A stretch of DNA of 64,000 bases from Flavobacterium weaverense (GCF_003688495.1 NZ_REFH01000012.1:62001-126000); one strand, 5' to 3'; numbered from the stretch's first letter, positions 53,490 through 61,612 are shown. Numbers and translations are program-made. The notes: generated by a model not told the origin, from the letters alone.

Positions 53490-54335
53490 TTAGTTTTTAT
53501 TCCACTCAGCGATGCTGTCTTTGTTCATTTTAACGTAATCTTGATTCTTTGCTGCTTCAGCTGCTGCAAGTGAAGCTTTAGCAGTATCAATAGCACCTTT
53601 TTTATCACCAGCTTTTGCTTGAATCAACGACTTCAATCTTGTATACCAAAAAGGTTTATCTTTTGTCATATCCAATGATTTGTTTACATACTCTAAAGCT
53701 TTTGTATTATCTCCGTTCGATTGAAACAAAAATTGTGCTGCAGAAAAATAATCAGCAGAAGCAGGACCTGATAATGCTTTATCAATATTAGCTGTTGCTT
53801 TTTGTTGTGTTGGAACTTCAAATTTTAAAGCAGCATATGAATTCTCCCAAGAGATTTCTAAAAATGCAAAGTTGTTATCTAAACCGCTTATTCCAATAGT
53901 AAATGTCTCTACACTTTTATTTAAAGTTTCTGGTTTAACAGTTGCTTTTAGTGCTATATTTTCTTCTTTCCATTCTTCTGGATTACCCCAGTTATCGGTA
54001 GTTTTATAGAAAATTATATCCCAACTTTCAATTTTCGGAATTGTATATACTGAGTACTTCCCTTTTTTCAAAGGTTTACCATCTATAATTACATTATCAC
54101 TAAAAGATATTGTTGTGTTTTCATTTGCTCCTGTTCTCCATACTTTTCCAAAAGGAATTAAATTACCAAAAACTGCTCTACCTCTAGCGCTAGGTCTTGA
54201 ATAATTAATTTCAACATCAGTCAATCCTACTGATTGATTTATTGTTGCTTTTGGGCTCGATTGAGGCGTTTGAATTTGAGCTTCAGCTGCAAAATTTGCT
54301 AAAAATACAGCTAAGACAATAATTATTTTTTTCAT
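53490..54335 (-). CDS. secreted DUF2911 protein with C-terminal TPR-like helices
   Basis: A 281-residue exported protein. The start at ATG 54335 gives a clean signal peptide ('MKKIIIVLAVFLANFAAEAQ'); a TTG start ten codons upstream is not needed. DUF2911 covers about 20-170: 'VEINYSRPSARGRAVFG' (about 42-58), 'GKVWRTGANENTTISFSDN', 'KKGKYSVYTIP', and 'WGNPEEWKEE'. Residues 195-270 form helical repeats of TPR kind ('GDNTKALEYVNKSLDM'). The family is common in Bacteroidota and its function is unknown. It has its own terminator and stands apart from the HAD gene by 57 bp. Confidence 0.92.
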   Translation of the reverse strand: MKKIIIVLAVFLANFAAEAQIQTPQSSPKATINQSVGLTDVEINYSRPSARGRAVFGNLIPFGKVWRTGANENTTISFSDNVIIDGKPLKKGKYSVYTIPKIESWDIIFYKTTDNWGNPEEWKEENIALKATVKPETLNKSVETFTIGISGLDNNFAFLEISWENSYAALKFEVPTQQKATANIDKALSGPASADYFSAAQFLFQSNGDNTKALEYVNKSLDMTKDKPFWYTRLKSLIQAKAGDKKGAIDTAKASLAAAEAAKNQDYVKMNKDSIAEWNKN

Positions 54336-54392
54336 AGTTCTTGGTTTTTTTTTAATGATTGGCAAAATTACAACTTCGCTTATTCATATTTG

Positions 54393-55067
54393 TTAAATAC
54401 TTCTTAATTTAGAATGAATATTCGTTACTGTATTGAAATCTAATTCATTAAAGTGATTTACAATCAGGTCCGCTTGAGTTAGATCTTGCGCTTCAGAATG
54501 AATGCTATTATAACCCACGCAGAAAATTCCAGCTGCCTTAGCCGCTTTAATTCCGTTAGTGCTGTCTTCGATAACAATACAATTCATTTTTGGAGCAATT
54601 GATAAGGTAACTGCGTGCTCGAAAATAGCGGGATCAGGTTTCGATTTTGGAAAATCTTCACCGCTGACTAAATGAGTAAAATAATCATATAACTTAAATC
54701 TACTGAAAACACGTTCGATCGTAACTTTTGATGCCGACGAAGCTAAAATCAATTGCATTCCATTTTTGTGCAAATCTATAATCAATTGCTCTACGCCTTC
54801 GAGTAATTCTAAATCTTCCTTATTGTCAAAAGCATCATTGAAAATAGTTCGTTTGCGCTGAATTAAATCTTCAACTTCTTGCTCGATTGTGAAAACTTCC
54901 TTTAATCTTTGAAATGTATTTCTTGTCGAAAAACCAGTGTACGAAGTATACATTTCTTCGGTTACATCAATGTTCAACTCTTGAAATTGTTTGAAATATG
55001 CATAACGGTGGACGGGTTCTGTATCTACAATTACACCATCCATATCAAAAATTACAGTTTGTATCAT
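54393..55067 (-). CDS. HAD-family phosphatase (beta-phosphoglucomutase-like)
   Basis: A 224-residue cytoplasmic HAD enzyme with a helical C1 cap. Motif I is 'VIFDMDGVIVDTEP' (5-18; nucleophile D9, acid/base D11), motif II the serine in 'LILASSASK', motif III lysine in 'FPKSKPDPAIF' and motif IV 'CIVIEDSTNGIKAAKAAG'. The pattern fits beta-phosphoglucomutase or sugar-phosphate phosphatases; the substrate cannot be settled. The gene is followed by DUF2911 and preceded by a repeat-rich gap, with no operon partner. Confidence 0.92.
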   Translation of the reverse strand: MIQTVIFDMDGVIVDTEPVHRYAYFKQFQELNIDVTEEMYTSYTGFSTRNTFQRLKEVFTIEQEVEDLIQRKRTIFNDAFDNKEDLELLEGVEQLIIDLHKNGMQLILASSASKVTIERVFSRFKLYDYFTHLVSGEDFPKSKPDPAIFEHAVTLSIAPKMNCIVIEDSTNGIKAAKAAGIFCVGYNSIHSEAQDLTQADLIVNHFNELDFNTVTNIHSKLRSI

Positions 55068-55076
55068 TTTATATTT

Positions 55077-55101
55077 GCCACGAAGGCGCTAAGACACGAA
55101 G
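55077..55101. repeat. short dispersed word 'gccacgaaggcgctaagaca'
   Basis: The 25 bp right upstream of the HAD gene read GCCACGAAGGCGCTAAGACA plus CGAAG. I recall this word, with small changes, from intergenic regions of many bacterial genomes. It occurs once here. Confidence 0.45.
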
Positions 55102-55226
55102 TCTTTTTTAATTAATTTCTAATTCTTGTGCAAGTTCTTTTTTGCCAGAAGAGGCTAAGGAAAAAAGTGTTTTTTTTTTACTATTAGCTAATAAAAAAAA
55201 TCAGAACACTAAATACTAAATAAATT

Positions 55227-55289
55227 GAACACTGATTACTCAATACTGAATACTGAACACTGACCACTGTTCACTGATCACTGATCACT
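55227..55289. repeat. degenerate array of ACTGA words, overlapping the tcdA stop codon
   Basis: Repeated words of the type GAACACTGA, CACTGATCACTGATCACT run across the region and share GAACACTGACCACTG-like stretches with 41140-41221. The last unit supplies the TGA stop of tcdA (55285-55287, minus strand). Confidence 0.75.
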
Positions 55290-56001
55290 CCTTCTTTAAT
55301 AAATATCTAATAACTGTTTCTGCTGCATATAAACCAAACAATCCCGGCATATAGCTATTAGTTCCGTAGAACGATCTTTTATAATTAGACCCGTCGGTCA
55401 TTTTTAAACTAGCCTCGTCTTGGATTTCTGACGAAAAAACAACTTTTAATTTATCAATTTTGACTTCTTTTAAACGTCGGCGGATTGTTTTTGCCAAAAA
55501 GCAATTTACAGTATTACTGATATCTGTAACCTTTACTTTTGCAGCTTCCAGTTTACCACCAGCACCCATACAACTAATAATTTTTACTCTTTTGCGCTTT
55601 GCACCAATAATTAAATTCAATTTAGGAGTTACACTATCAATGCAATCCAAAACATAATCAAATTCGTCACTTACAATTTCGAATGCACGTTCTGGAGAGA
55701 GAAATTCCTCTACTCTCGTTAGTTTCAGCTCAGGATTAATATCCATTAAGCGATCTCCAACTAATTTTATTTTTGACTGACCAACGGTTGAATGCAAGGC
55801 AGGCAATTGTCTATTTATATTGGTAATATCAACCACATCACCATCAACAATTGTCATTGCTCCCACTCCTGCTCTAACTAAAAACTCCGCTGCAAAAGAG
55901 CCAACGCCACCTAAACCGACAACCAAAACGTTTGCTTTTTGTAAATTATCTAAACCTTCTTTTTTAAATAGAAGTTCACTTCTCTCCATCCATTCTGCCA
56001 T
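55285..56001 (-). CDS. tcdA: tRNA threonylcarbamoyladenosine dehydratase
   Basis: A 238-residue E1-like enzyme (also CsdL/YgdL) that cyclises t6A37 of tRNA with ATP. It opens with 'MAEWMERSELLFKKEGL' and has the ATP-binding Rossmann motif 'VVGLGGVGSFAAEFLVRAG' (about 27-45), the acidic 'IVDGDVVDITNINRQ' (about 51-65), 'DYVLDCIDSVTPK' and the cysteine in 'KIISCMGAGGKLE' (about 143). The length is typical of the Bacteroidota form, which lacks the C-terminal helix of the E. coli protein. The stop codon lies inside a short repeat array. Confidence 0.93.
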   Translation of the reverse strand: MAEWMERSELLFKKEGLDNLQKANVLVVGLGGVGSFAAEFLVRAGVGAMTIVDGDVVDITNINRQLPALHSTVGQSKIKLVGDRLMDINPELKLTRVEEFLSPERAFEIVSDEFDYVLDCIDSVTPKLNLIIGAKRKRVKIISCMGAGGKLEAAKVKVTDISNTVNCFLAKTIRRRLKEVKIDKLKVVFSSEIQDEASLKMTDGSNYKRSFYGTNSYMPGLFGLYAAETVIRYLLKKE

Positions 56002-56053
56002 TCTACACTACTTGTTTACTATTCCCGTAAGAATATTTTATTTTTAATTTTTT

Positions 56054-56716
56054 CTATTTTCTCTTGAATACTGTTTCGAAATTTCTCTTAATAATTTCTT
56101 GCATTTCAGTCATTGAGATTCCTTTTATATTTGAAGCCAACTCGTAAACAGTTTCAATACCTTTATCGATAGTATCCGTTTCGAGAAAAATGTGGTTTTC
56201 TGGAATTTTTTTGAAAACTTCTTCCAGTCCAGTGCCAAGACTGGCAGATTGTACTAGATATTTACCAAAGGAAAGATAAAAACCACTGCCTATTAATTGA
56301 GTCGCAATTTGTTGGTTTTTAGAAAATCCGTGAATAATTAACGGAACTGAAATATTAAGCCGCTTCTTAATTTCTATCACTTCTTGAAACGCGGCAACAC
56401 AATGTATTACAACTGGCTTACTATATTTTTGCGCTAAAAGCAATTGTCGCTCAAAAACCATTTGTTGCAATTCGAAAGGAGCATCAATTCGTTTGTCTAA
56501 TCCACACTCTCCTATTGCGAGACAATTTTCATTTTGTAATTTACTTTCGATAATTACCAAATCTACCTCCAAAGATTCTTCGTTGATGTACCAAGGATGA
56601 ATCCCAATAGAGTAAAAAGGAATATCTCTATTAAATTCTTGAGGATATTGATTTACTAATTCCACTACTTCAGCTCGATTATTTCCTTGATGAGTATGTA
56701 AATTAAAGAAATCCAT
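56054..56716 (-). CDS. TatD-family metal-dependent hydrolase
   Basis: A 220-residue TIM-barrel hydrolase, shorter than TatD (about 260) but with all metal-site segments: 'NLHTHQG' with H7 and H9, 'AIGECGLDKR' (glutamate about 74), 'PVVIHCVAAFQEV', 'LIIHGFSKN' and 'FLETDTID' (aspartate about 183). TatD proteins are 3'-5' DNA exonucleases or D-aminoacyl-tRNA-type hydrolases; the role here is not known. The ATG shares one base with the stop of the DUF1684 gene upstream (TAATG), so they are coupled. Confidence 0.9.
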   Translation of the reverse strand: MDFFNLHTHQGNNRAEVVELVNQYPQEFNRDIPFYSIGIHPWYINEESLEVDLVIIESKLQNENCLAIGECGLDKRIDAPFELQQMVFERQLLLAQKYSKPVVIHCVAAFQEVIEIKKRLNISVPLIIHGFSKNQQIATQLIGSGFYLSFGKYLVQSASLGTGLEEVFKKIPENHIFLETDTIDKGIETVYELASNIKGISMTEMQEIIKRNFETVFKRK

Positions 56717-57318
56717 TAATTATGAAATTTTTTAACACCTGCTTTTATTTCGATATTTAGATCATTCTCTAATGGAACAATTGGGCAGGAATATTTATGA
56801 TTGTAAGCGCAATATGGATTATATGAAGTGTTGAAATCAATGGCAATTGTTTTGCCTTTTGGAATTTTCAAATCAATATATTTTCCACCTATATAACTAT
56901 CGTTACCGCAAGTAAGATCTGAAAAAGGTAGAAACAAATGATCTTTATAATTCTCTTGTTTTGAAAGTGCAATGTTCTTATAAACATTTAATTTAAAATC
57001 AGAACCATTAATTTTAAAATACACTTCTCCATATTTCACATAAATTGGTTTTCTATCAGTGGAAGTTTTCATTTCGAATGGCTTTTCTTTTTTAGTTCGC
57101 ACGAACTTTGCCACCACATAAAATGTTTCATTTGCGGGGTAAAAATCTAATGATTTAAATGTCGCTAAATCCTCAGCCATCAGCGGACTAGTTTTAGAAT
57201 CCGCATACTCGGCATTTAATTCGTTTTGAAATTTTATAACATCAGCAGTGTCGAATTGCTGTTGGCCAAAACCAAAATGAAATTGAACTAAAAAAATAAA
57301 AATTGATACTATTCTCAT
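56716..57318 (-). CDS. exported DUF1684 protein
   Basis: A 200-residue protein. The start is placed at ATG 57318 ('MRIVSIFIFLVQFHFGFGQ'), which opens a signal peptide; the frame extends six codons to a TTG. DUF1684 is recognised from 'PLMAEDLATFKSLDFYPANE' (about 47-66) and the C-terminal metal-like motif 'DLTCGNDSYIGGKYID' with 'IDFNTSYNPYCAYNHKYSCP' (about 162-181), which has cysteines, tyrosines and a histidine. Function unknown. It is coupled to the TatD-like gene by a one-base overlap. Confidence 0.9.
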   Translation of the reverse strand: MRIVSIFIFLVQFHFGFGQQQFDTADVIKFQNELNAEYADSKTSPLMAEDLATFKSLDFYPANETFYVVAKFVRTKKEKPFEMKTSTDRKPIYVKYGEVYFKINGSDFKLNVYKNIALSKQENYKDHLFLPFSDLTCGNDSYIGGKYIDLKIPKGKTIAIDFNTSYNPYCAYNHKYSCPIVPLENDLNIEIKAGVKKFHN

Positions 57319-57593
57319 GTGACTATTTTGATACAAAAATAGCGTAAAAGTTAGAAAGGAACAATTTTAATATTTTCTTGTACTACATCACGATAAGGTA
57401 AACATACAGTTCAAAATATAAACAATATCATATGCTTAATAAGATAAGTAGGGAACGAAGATAAAACGGATTAAGCAGATAAACACAGATTTAAAGAATC
57501 TAAATATTTACATTTTTTTAGTCAATGAGCATAAGTACGGCTTTACTATTGATCGTTATTTATAAACAAAATAGTCTAATTTACAGTAAACCC

Positions 57594-57694
57594 TAGCCCA
57601 GATAGCAGCAAAAATCCTTTTATTTTTTTTGGATTTGCGAGGAACGAAGCAATCTAAAAAAAGAAAAGATTGTAGCGAATAGCTGGAAATAGCT
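57594..57694. repeat. dispersed structured repeat, copy B
   Basis: Same ends as copy A (TAGCCCAGATAG at the left, GAATAGCTGG and TAGCT at the right), same AATCCTTTT and AAAAGATTG inner borders, but a different central hairpin: a T-run and A-run that pair, with GGATTTGC and GCAATCTA closing a loop GAGGAACGAA. It ends 14 bp before the -7 element of the MFS gene. Confidence 0.75.
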
Positions 57695-57708
57695 ACAAAA
57701 AAACATTG

Positions 57709-57716
57709 TAAATTTG
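57709..57716 (+). promoter_or_regulatory. -7 promoter element of the MFS transporter gene
   Basis: TAAATTTG matches TAnnTTTG, 19 bp before the ATG at 57736. Confidence 0.55.
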
Positions 57717-57735
57717 CGTCATACAAAATTTACTT

Positions 57736-58953
57736 ATGCTTAAAACAGCTTTTAGTCGCTACATCAATAATTACCGAGGATTTTCAAGAGAGATATGGAT
57801 TTTGACTCTTATCACATTTATAAATCGTGCGGGAACGATGGTTTTGCCTTTTTTATCTAAATATTTAAAGGAAGATTTGAGCTTCTCATATGAGCAAGTA
57901 GGATGGATTATGGTCTGTTTTGGATCCGGTTCGATGTTAGGTTCGTGGCTTGGTGGTAAATTATCTGATAAAATAGGATTCTATAAAATCATGGTTTTTA
58001 GTTTATTAACCAGTGGATTGCTTTTATATGCGGTGCAATATGTGCGCACTTTTTGGGGATTGTGTTTTGCCATGTTCTTCATTATGACAGTCGCGGACAT
58101 GTTTCGTCCCGCAATGTTTGTCTCATTAGGGACTTACGCTAAACCTGAAAATCGCACGAGAGCACTGACTTTAGTTCGTTTAGCAGTCAATTTAGGGTTC
58201 ACTACAGGACCCGCTTTGGGTGGTTTAATTATCATGAATTTAGGATATAGTGGTTTGTTTTGGGTCGATGGAACTTCATGTATTGTATCTATATTAATTT
58301 TCACAGTGCTTGTAAAAGAGCGCAAAGTTCCAGCAGATTTGGCAGTAAACAACGCCGAAAACGAAATTCCCGCATCTGTATTTAAAGATAAAATATTCTG
58401 GATATTTCTATTTATTTGTTTTGTTACAGCTATGCTTTTCTTTCAACTTTTCACCACATTACCGCTCTATCACAATGAAAAATTTGGTTTAAGCGAACTT
58501 CAAAGTGGACTTTTACTATCATTAAATGGTCTAATTATTTTCTTTCTCGAAATGCCAATTGTCAGCGCTAGCCAACGAAAAGGAATTGATAAAATCAAGA
58601 TTATTCTGTGGGGTTGCGTGTTGATGTCCATAAGCTTTTATGTTTTAATGATTAATATTTGGGCAGGAATGCTCGTAGTGAGCATTCTTTTCATCACTTT
58701 TGGAGAGATGTTTATTTTCCCATTCTCGAATTCATTTGCATTAAGTAGAGCACCACGAGGACACGAAGGACGCTACATGGCGTTGTTTACAATGAGTTTT
58801 AGTCTGGCCCACATTGCCAGTTCAAAAACAGGACTTGAAGTAATAGCAAACTTTGGATATCAAGCCAATTGGTTTGTAATGGGAACTTTTGGAATTCTGT
58901 CAGTGGCCGGATGCATCTGGCTTCAAAAGTTGGTACGACAAGAACAAAGCTAA
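57736..58953 (+). CDS. MFS transporter
   Basis: A 405-residue inner-membrane protein with 12 transmembrane helices. The MFS motif A after helix 2 is 'GSWLGGKLSDKIGFYK' (about 71-86), and a similar motif recurs in the second half. The opening 'FINRAGTMVLPFLSKYLKED' and the motif 'NLGFTTGPALGGLI' in helix 5 (antiporter motif C-like) resemble MdtH-type drug exporters. The substrate is unknown. It has its own promoter and is followed by copy C of the structured repeat. Confidence 0.93.
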   Translation: MLKTAFSRYINNYRGFSREIWILTLITFINRAGTMVLPFLSKYLKEDLSFSYEQVGWIMVCFGSGSMLGSWLGGKLSDKIGFYKIMVFSLLTSGLLLYAVQYVRTFWGLCFAMFFIMTVADMFRPAMFVSLGTYAKPENRTRALTLVRLAVNLGFTTGPALGGLIIMNLGYSGLFWVDGTSCIVSILIFTVLVKERKVPADLAVNNAENEIPASVFKDKIFWIFLFICFVTAMLFFQLFTTLPLYHNEKFGLSELQSGLLLSLNGLIIFFLEMPIVSASQRKGIDKIKIILWGCVLMSISFYVLMINIWAGMLVVSILFITFGEMFIFPFSNSFALSRAPRGHEGRYMALFTMSFSLAHIASSKTGLEVIANFGYQANWFVMGTFGILSVAGCIWLQKLVRQEQS

Positions 58954-58970
58954 AAAAACTTCATTGATTT

Positions 58971-59099
58971 GGGCGTGACTCCATTCACAAAAGGGGCTAA
59001 TCAACGGAGGCGTAAATTAGCCCCTTGTATAAATGCTGTCGGGCTTTACGTTACAATCCACGCTAAATAGCGTGGGATTTCCTCCGCAATCCCTCACGC
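58971..59099 (+). repeat. dispersed structured repeat, copy C (long form)
   Basis: A GC-richer 129-bp element between the MFS and BlaI genes. Base pairs seen: GCGTGA (58973-58978) with TCACGC (59094-59099) closes the whole; AAGGGGCTAAT (58991-59001) with ATTAGCCCCTT (59016-59026) is an 11-bp stem; AATCCACGCTA with TAGCGTGGGATT (59055-59078) a third. CGGAGG in the loop of the second stem is complementary to CCTCCG at 59081-59086, a possible pseudoknot. The core CAATC...GGATTTCC matches copies A and B read on the other strand. Confidence 0.75.
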
Positions 59100-59177
59100 A
59101 AAATCGTTTACAGGAGGACTCGCACCTCCCTATCGAAACTTAATATTAAGTTAATCGTCTCAGAAAAAAATCTAATT

Positions 59178-59233
59178 AACTACAAAATTAGTTAATAAAC
59201 TACATAAATAGTTTGTTAACTAGAAATATAGTT
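59178..59233. promoter_or_regulatory. three BlaI-type operators in tandem
   Basis: Three 16-bp palindromes AACTA-N6-TAGTT occur at 59178-59193, 59198-59213 and 59218-59233. Their starts are exactly 20 bp apart, close to two helical turns, so all face the same side of the DNA. They cover the area around and between the promoter elements. BlaI/MecI operators in Gram-positives have a similar TACA/TGTA dyad (known), so the BlaI gene downstream is the likely ligand (inference). Confidence 0.85.
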
Positions 59234-59242
59234 GTACGTTTG
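59213..59242 (+). promoter_or_regulatory. promoter of the blaI-like operon
   Basis: TTG at 59213-59215 and TACGTTTG at 59235-59242 are separated by 19 bp, an exact match to the Bacteroidota consensus. The third operator lies in the spacer and the second touches the TTG. Confidence 0.75.
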
Positions 59243-59281
59243 TTTTTCTTTTAAGGTCAAGATGAAAAAAAAAATATACCG

Positions 59282-59659
59282 ATGCAAAAATTAACCAATA
59301 AGGAAGAAGAAATCATGCACATTATATGGAAGCTCAAAAAAGCTTTCGTTAAAGAAGTAATGGCTGAAATAACTGAAGATCAACCGCATTATAACACCTT
59401 ATCTACAATGGTGCGAAATCTAGAGGAAAAAGGTTATGTTGCCTACCATGCTTTTGGAAACACGCATCAGTATTACCCTATTGTGCCTATTGAAGAATAT
59501 CGAAAGAAATTTATGAACACTGCAATCGATAACTATTTTAATAGTTCATATAAAAACATGGTTTCTTTTTTTGCTAAAGAGGAAAAAATTTCAGCAGATG
59601 AATTGAGAGAAATTTTAGCAATGATTGAGAATAAAAAAGAAGAGATTACCTCATTATAA
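59282..59659 (+). CDS. BlaI/MecI/CopY-family transcriptional repressor
   Basis: A 125-residue winged-helix protein of typical BlaI length. The N-terminal part has 'LTNKEEEIMHIIWKLKKAFV' (about 4-23) and the recognition segment 'HYNTLSTMVRNLEEKGYVAY' (about 36-55), with the wing 'HAFGNTHQYYPIV'; the C-terminal helices make the dimer. BlaI proteins bind palindromic operators and are removed by proteolysis through their M56 partner. The three operators upstream indicate autorepression. The M56 gene follows after 31 bp. Confidence 0.95.
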   Translation: MQKLTNKEEEIMHIIWKLKKAFVKEVMAEITEDQPHYNTLSTMVRNLEEKGYVAYHAFGNTHQYYPIVPIEEYRKKFMNTAIDNYFNSSYKNMVSFFAKEEKISADELREILAMIENKKEEITSL

Positions 59660-59690
59660 ATCAGAGTATGTAAATTATAAATTGAATACT

Positions 59691-61565
59691 ATGGAAGAAC
59701 TATTCATCTATTTTTTAAAATCAAGCGGATTATTAATTACATTCTACTTAGCGTATCACTTTTTACTCCGGAAAGAAACATTCTTTGCAACCAATAGATG
59801 TTTTCTCCTTATAGGTTTACTGACATCAGTTTTCCTTCCTCTAGTATTTTACACCAATACTGTTTTTGTTGAAACAAATGATAATGTTATCGATTGGAAC
59901 AAAATTCCAGCAGCAGCAGATTTATCAAACGGTGCCAATGCAACCAATTGGTATTTAATTTCGGCGATTATTTACGGAATAGGTTTTATGTTTTATCTAT
60001 TAAAATTTGTTTTAGATTTCTATCACTTAAATATTGTTTTAAAAGGGAAAAGAATTCAGAAACAAGAAGACTACAATTTATTAGATACTACTGATAATGT
60101 AGCTCCCTATTCTTATTTCAATACAATAGTTTATAACTCGACATTATATTCTACAACTGAACTAGAAAATATTTTAGAACATGAAAAAGTACATTGTCAA
60201 CAAAATCATTCTGTAGATGTTCTTGTTTCTAGAGTATTTTGTATTGTTTTTTGGTTTAATCCAATTGTTTGGCTTTACATGAAAGATATACTGCAGAACT
60301 TAGAATTTATTGCTGATCACGAAGCAACAAATAAAGTTATAGACAAGAAAGCATACCAATTCACACTTTTAAAAATAACAACGCATGAAAATTGTGTTGC
60401 AATCACCAATCATTTTTATCAATCATTAATCAAAAAACGAATCGTTATGTTAAACAAAAATCAATCAAAAAAAAGAAATTCTTGGAAGTATGCAGTTGTT
60501 ATTCCAGCGCTAATTGCATTTGTAATGTTCTTCCAAATTAAGGTCGTTGCACAACAGAGAAATGAACAAACGTCAACTCAATTAAAAGGCGATGTTACTG
60601 CAAATAAATTAGAATTTAGTTGGAATAAAAACACAACTGATGTTCAATTTACGAAAGATATAAGTACAGCTAAAAGTTTAAATATTGACCTTGTTTTTTC
60701 AAAAATTAGGAGAAACTCAAAAAATGAAATTACTAAAATTAAAATTTTCTATAAAGACAACATCGGTAACGAATATGTTCAAGATTTTTCTAAAAGTAGC
60801 GGAATAGATCCCATTCGTTTTGTACGCAGTATTGACCAAAATGGAAAAGGCGAAATTGGATTTTACGAAAACCAAACGCAAATCCTAACAAGAGCGAAAG
60901 ATGCAGTCTTAATATCTAAAGAAAAAGTAGCAATAATTGATGCCGTAGTAGAACAAGAAATACCTAAAAAAGAAAGCTTACAAAACGCAAATTCTGTAAA
61001 AATAAATAACCAGAAACCAAAACCAATAATCGTATTAAATGGTATAAGACAAACTCCCGATTTTGATTTAAATTCGGTCGAGCCTAGCACTATTGCCACT
61101 GTCAATGTTTTGAAGAATGACAAAGCAATTGAAAAGTATGGTAAAGAAGCAATCAATGGAGTACTCGAAATTATAACTAAGAATGAAAATTATAAACCAT
61201 CCACATCAATTACAACTTCAAAAAATGACAAAACATTTTCATTCACTCCTTTAAAAGTATCCACCATCAATCGAAATGAGAAAGGAAACATAAAATCAGA
61301 AGTTGACGTCTATGAAATGAATTTAGATAAAACAGACCCAACTAATTTAAATAATAAACAGTACAGTAAGAAAACGATCAAAACGCAGTATGTAAAAGTA
61401 AAGTCAAGTGAAACTATTATAGACGAAGCAGAGATATACATAGACGACGTAAAATCAACGAAAGCAGCGCTAGACAAGATAAATCCGAACTCGATTGATA
61501 AAATGGATGTAATCAAATCTGCTGAAGGCAAAAAAGTTGTAAAAATAACTACTAAAAAGCAGTAA
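59691..61565 (+). CDS. BlaR1-like M56 membrane metallopeptidase with plug-like C terminus
   Basis: A 624-residue protein. The start is at ATG 59691; the frame runs back to a TTG inside the blaI gene. The N-terminal part has four transmembrane helices (about 5-25, 35-55, 85-108 and 275-295) with the M56 zinc motif HEKVH (HExxH, about 166-170) and 'FWFNPIVWLYMKDILQNLEF' next to 'ADHEATNK'. Outside the last helix is no beta-lactam-binding domain; instead it carries two plug-like segments, 'VNVLKNDKAIEKYGKEAING' (about 465-484) and 'NSIDKMDVIKSAEGKKVVKI'. Such proteins, common in Bacteroidota, are thought to cut BlaI on receipt of an unknown signal. Confidence 0.9.
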   Translation: MEELFIYFLKSSGLLITFYLAYHFLLRKETFFATNRCFLLIGLLTSVFLPLVFYTNTVFVETNDNVIDWNKIPAAADLSNGANATNWYLISAIIYGIGFMFYLLKFVLDFYHLNIVLKGKRIQKQEDYNLLDTTDNVAPYSYFNTIVYNSTLYSTTELENILEHEKVHCQQNHSVDVLVSRVFCIVFWFNPIVWLYMKDILQNLEFIADHEATNKVIDKKAYQFTLLKITTHENCVAITNHFYQSLIKKRIVMLNKNQSKKRNSWKYAVVIPALIAFVMFFQIKVVAQQRNEQTSTQLKGDVTANKLEFSWNKNTTDVQFTKDISTAKSLNIDLVFSKIRRNSKNEITKIKIFYKDNIGNEYVQDFSKSSGIDPIRFVRSIDQNGKGEIGFYENQTQILTRAKDAVLISKEKVAIIDAVVEQEIPKKESLQNANSVKINNQKPKPIIVLNGIRQTPDFDLNSVEPSTIATVNVLKNDKAIEKYGKEAINGVLEIITKNENYKPSTSITTSKNDKTFSFTPLKVSTINRNEKGNIKSEVDVYEMNLDKTDPTNLNNKQYSKKTIKTQYVKVKSSETIIDEAEIYIDDVKSTKAALDKINPNSIDKMDVIKSAEGKKVVKITTKKQ

Positions 61566-61577
61566 AATATTTTCATT

Positions 61578-61611
61578 AAAAGACGGTCAACATTAAGACC
61601 GTCTTTTTTTT
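61578..61611 (+). terminator. terminator of the blaI-M56 operon
   Basis: AAAGACGGTC / GACCGTCTTT with a 7-nt loop and eight T. The next promoter box starts 2 bp further on. Confidence 0.92.
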
Positions 61612-61612
61612 A

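Larger units (their letters stand above)
57319..57735. other. 417-bp intergenic region with promoters and a structured repeat
   Basis: Contains, from left to right, the divergent promoter area of the DUF1684 gene, a stretch (57450-57500) with the words CGGATTAAGCAGAT and AACACAGATTTAAAG that resembles degenerate repeats of flavobacteria, copy B of the structured repeat (57594-57694) and the -7 element of the MFS gene. No ORF of interest. Confidence 0.5.

Noticed and set aside
58971..59099. GC-rich structured region as a tRNA or rRNA fragment
   Set aside because: It has no cloverleaf and no rRNA motif; it matches the dispersed repeat family instead.
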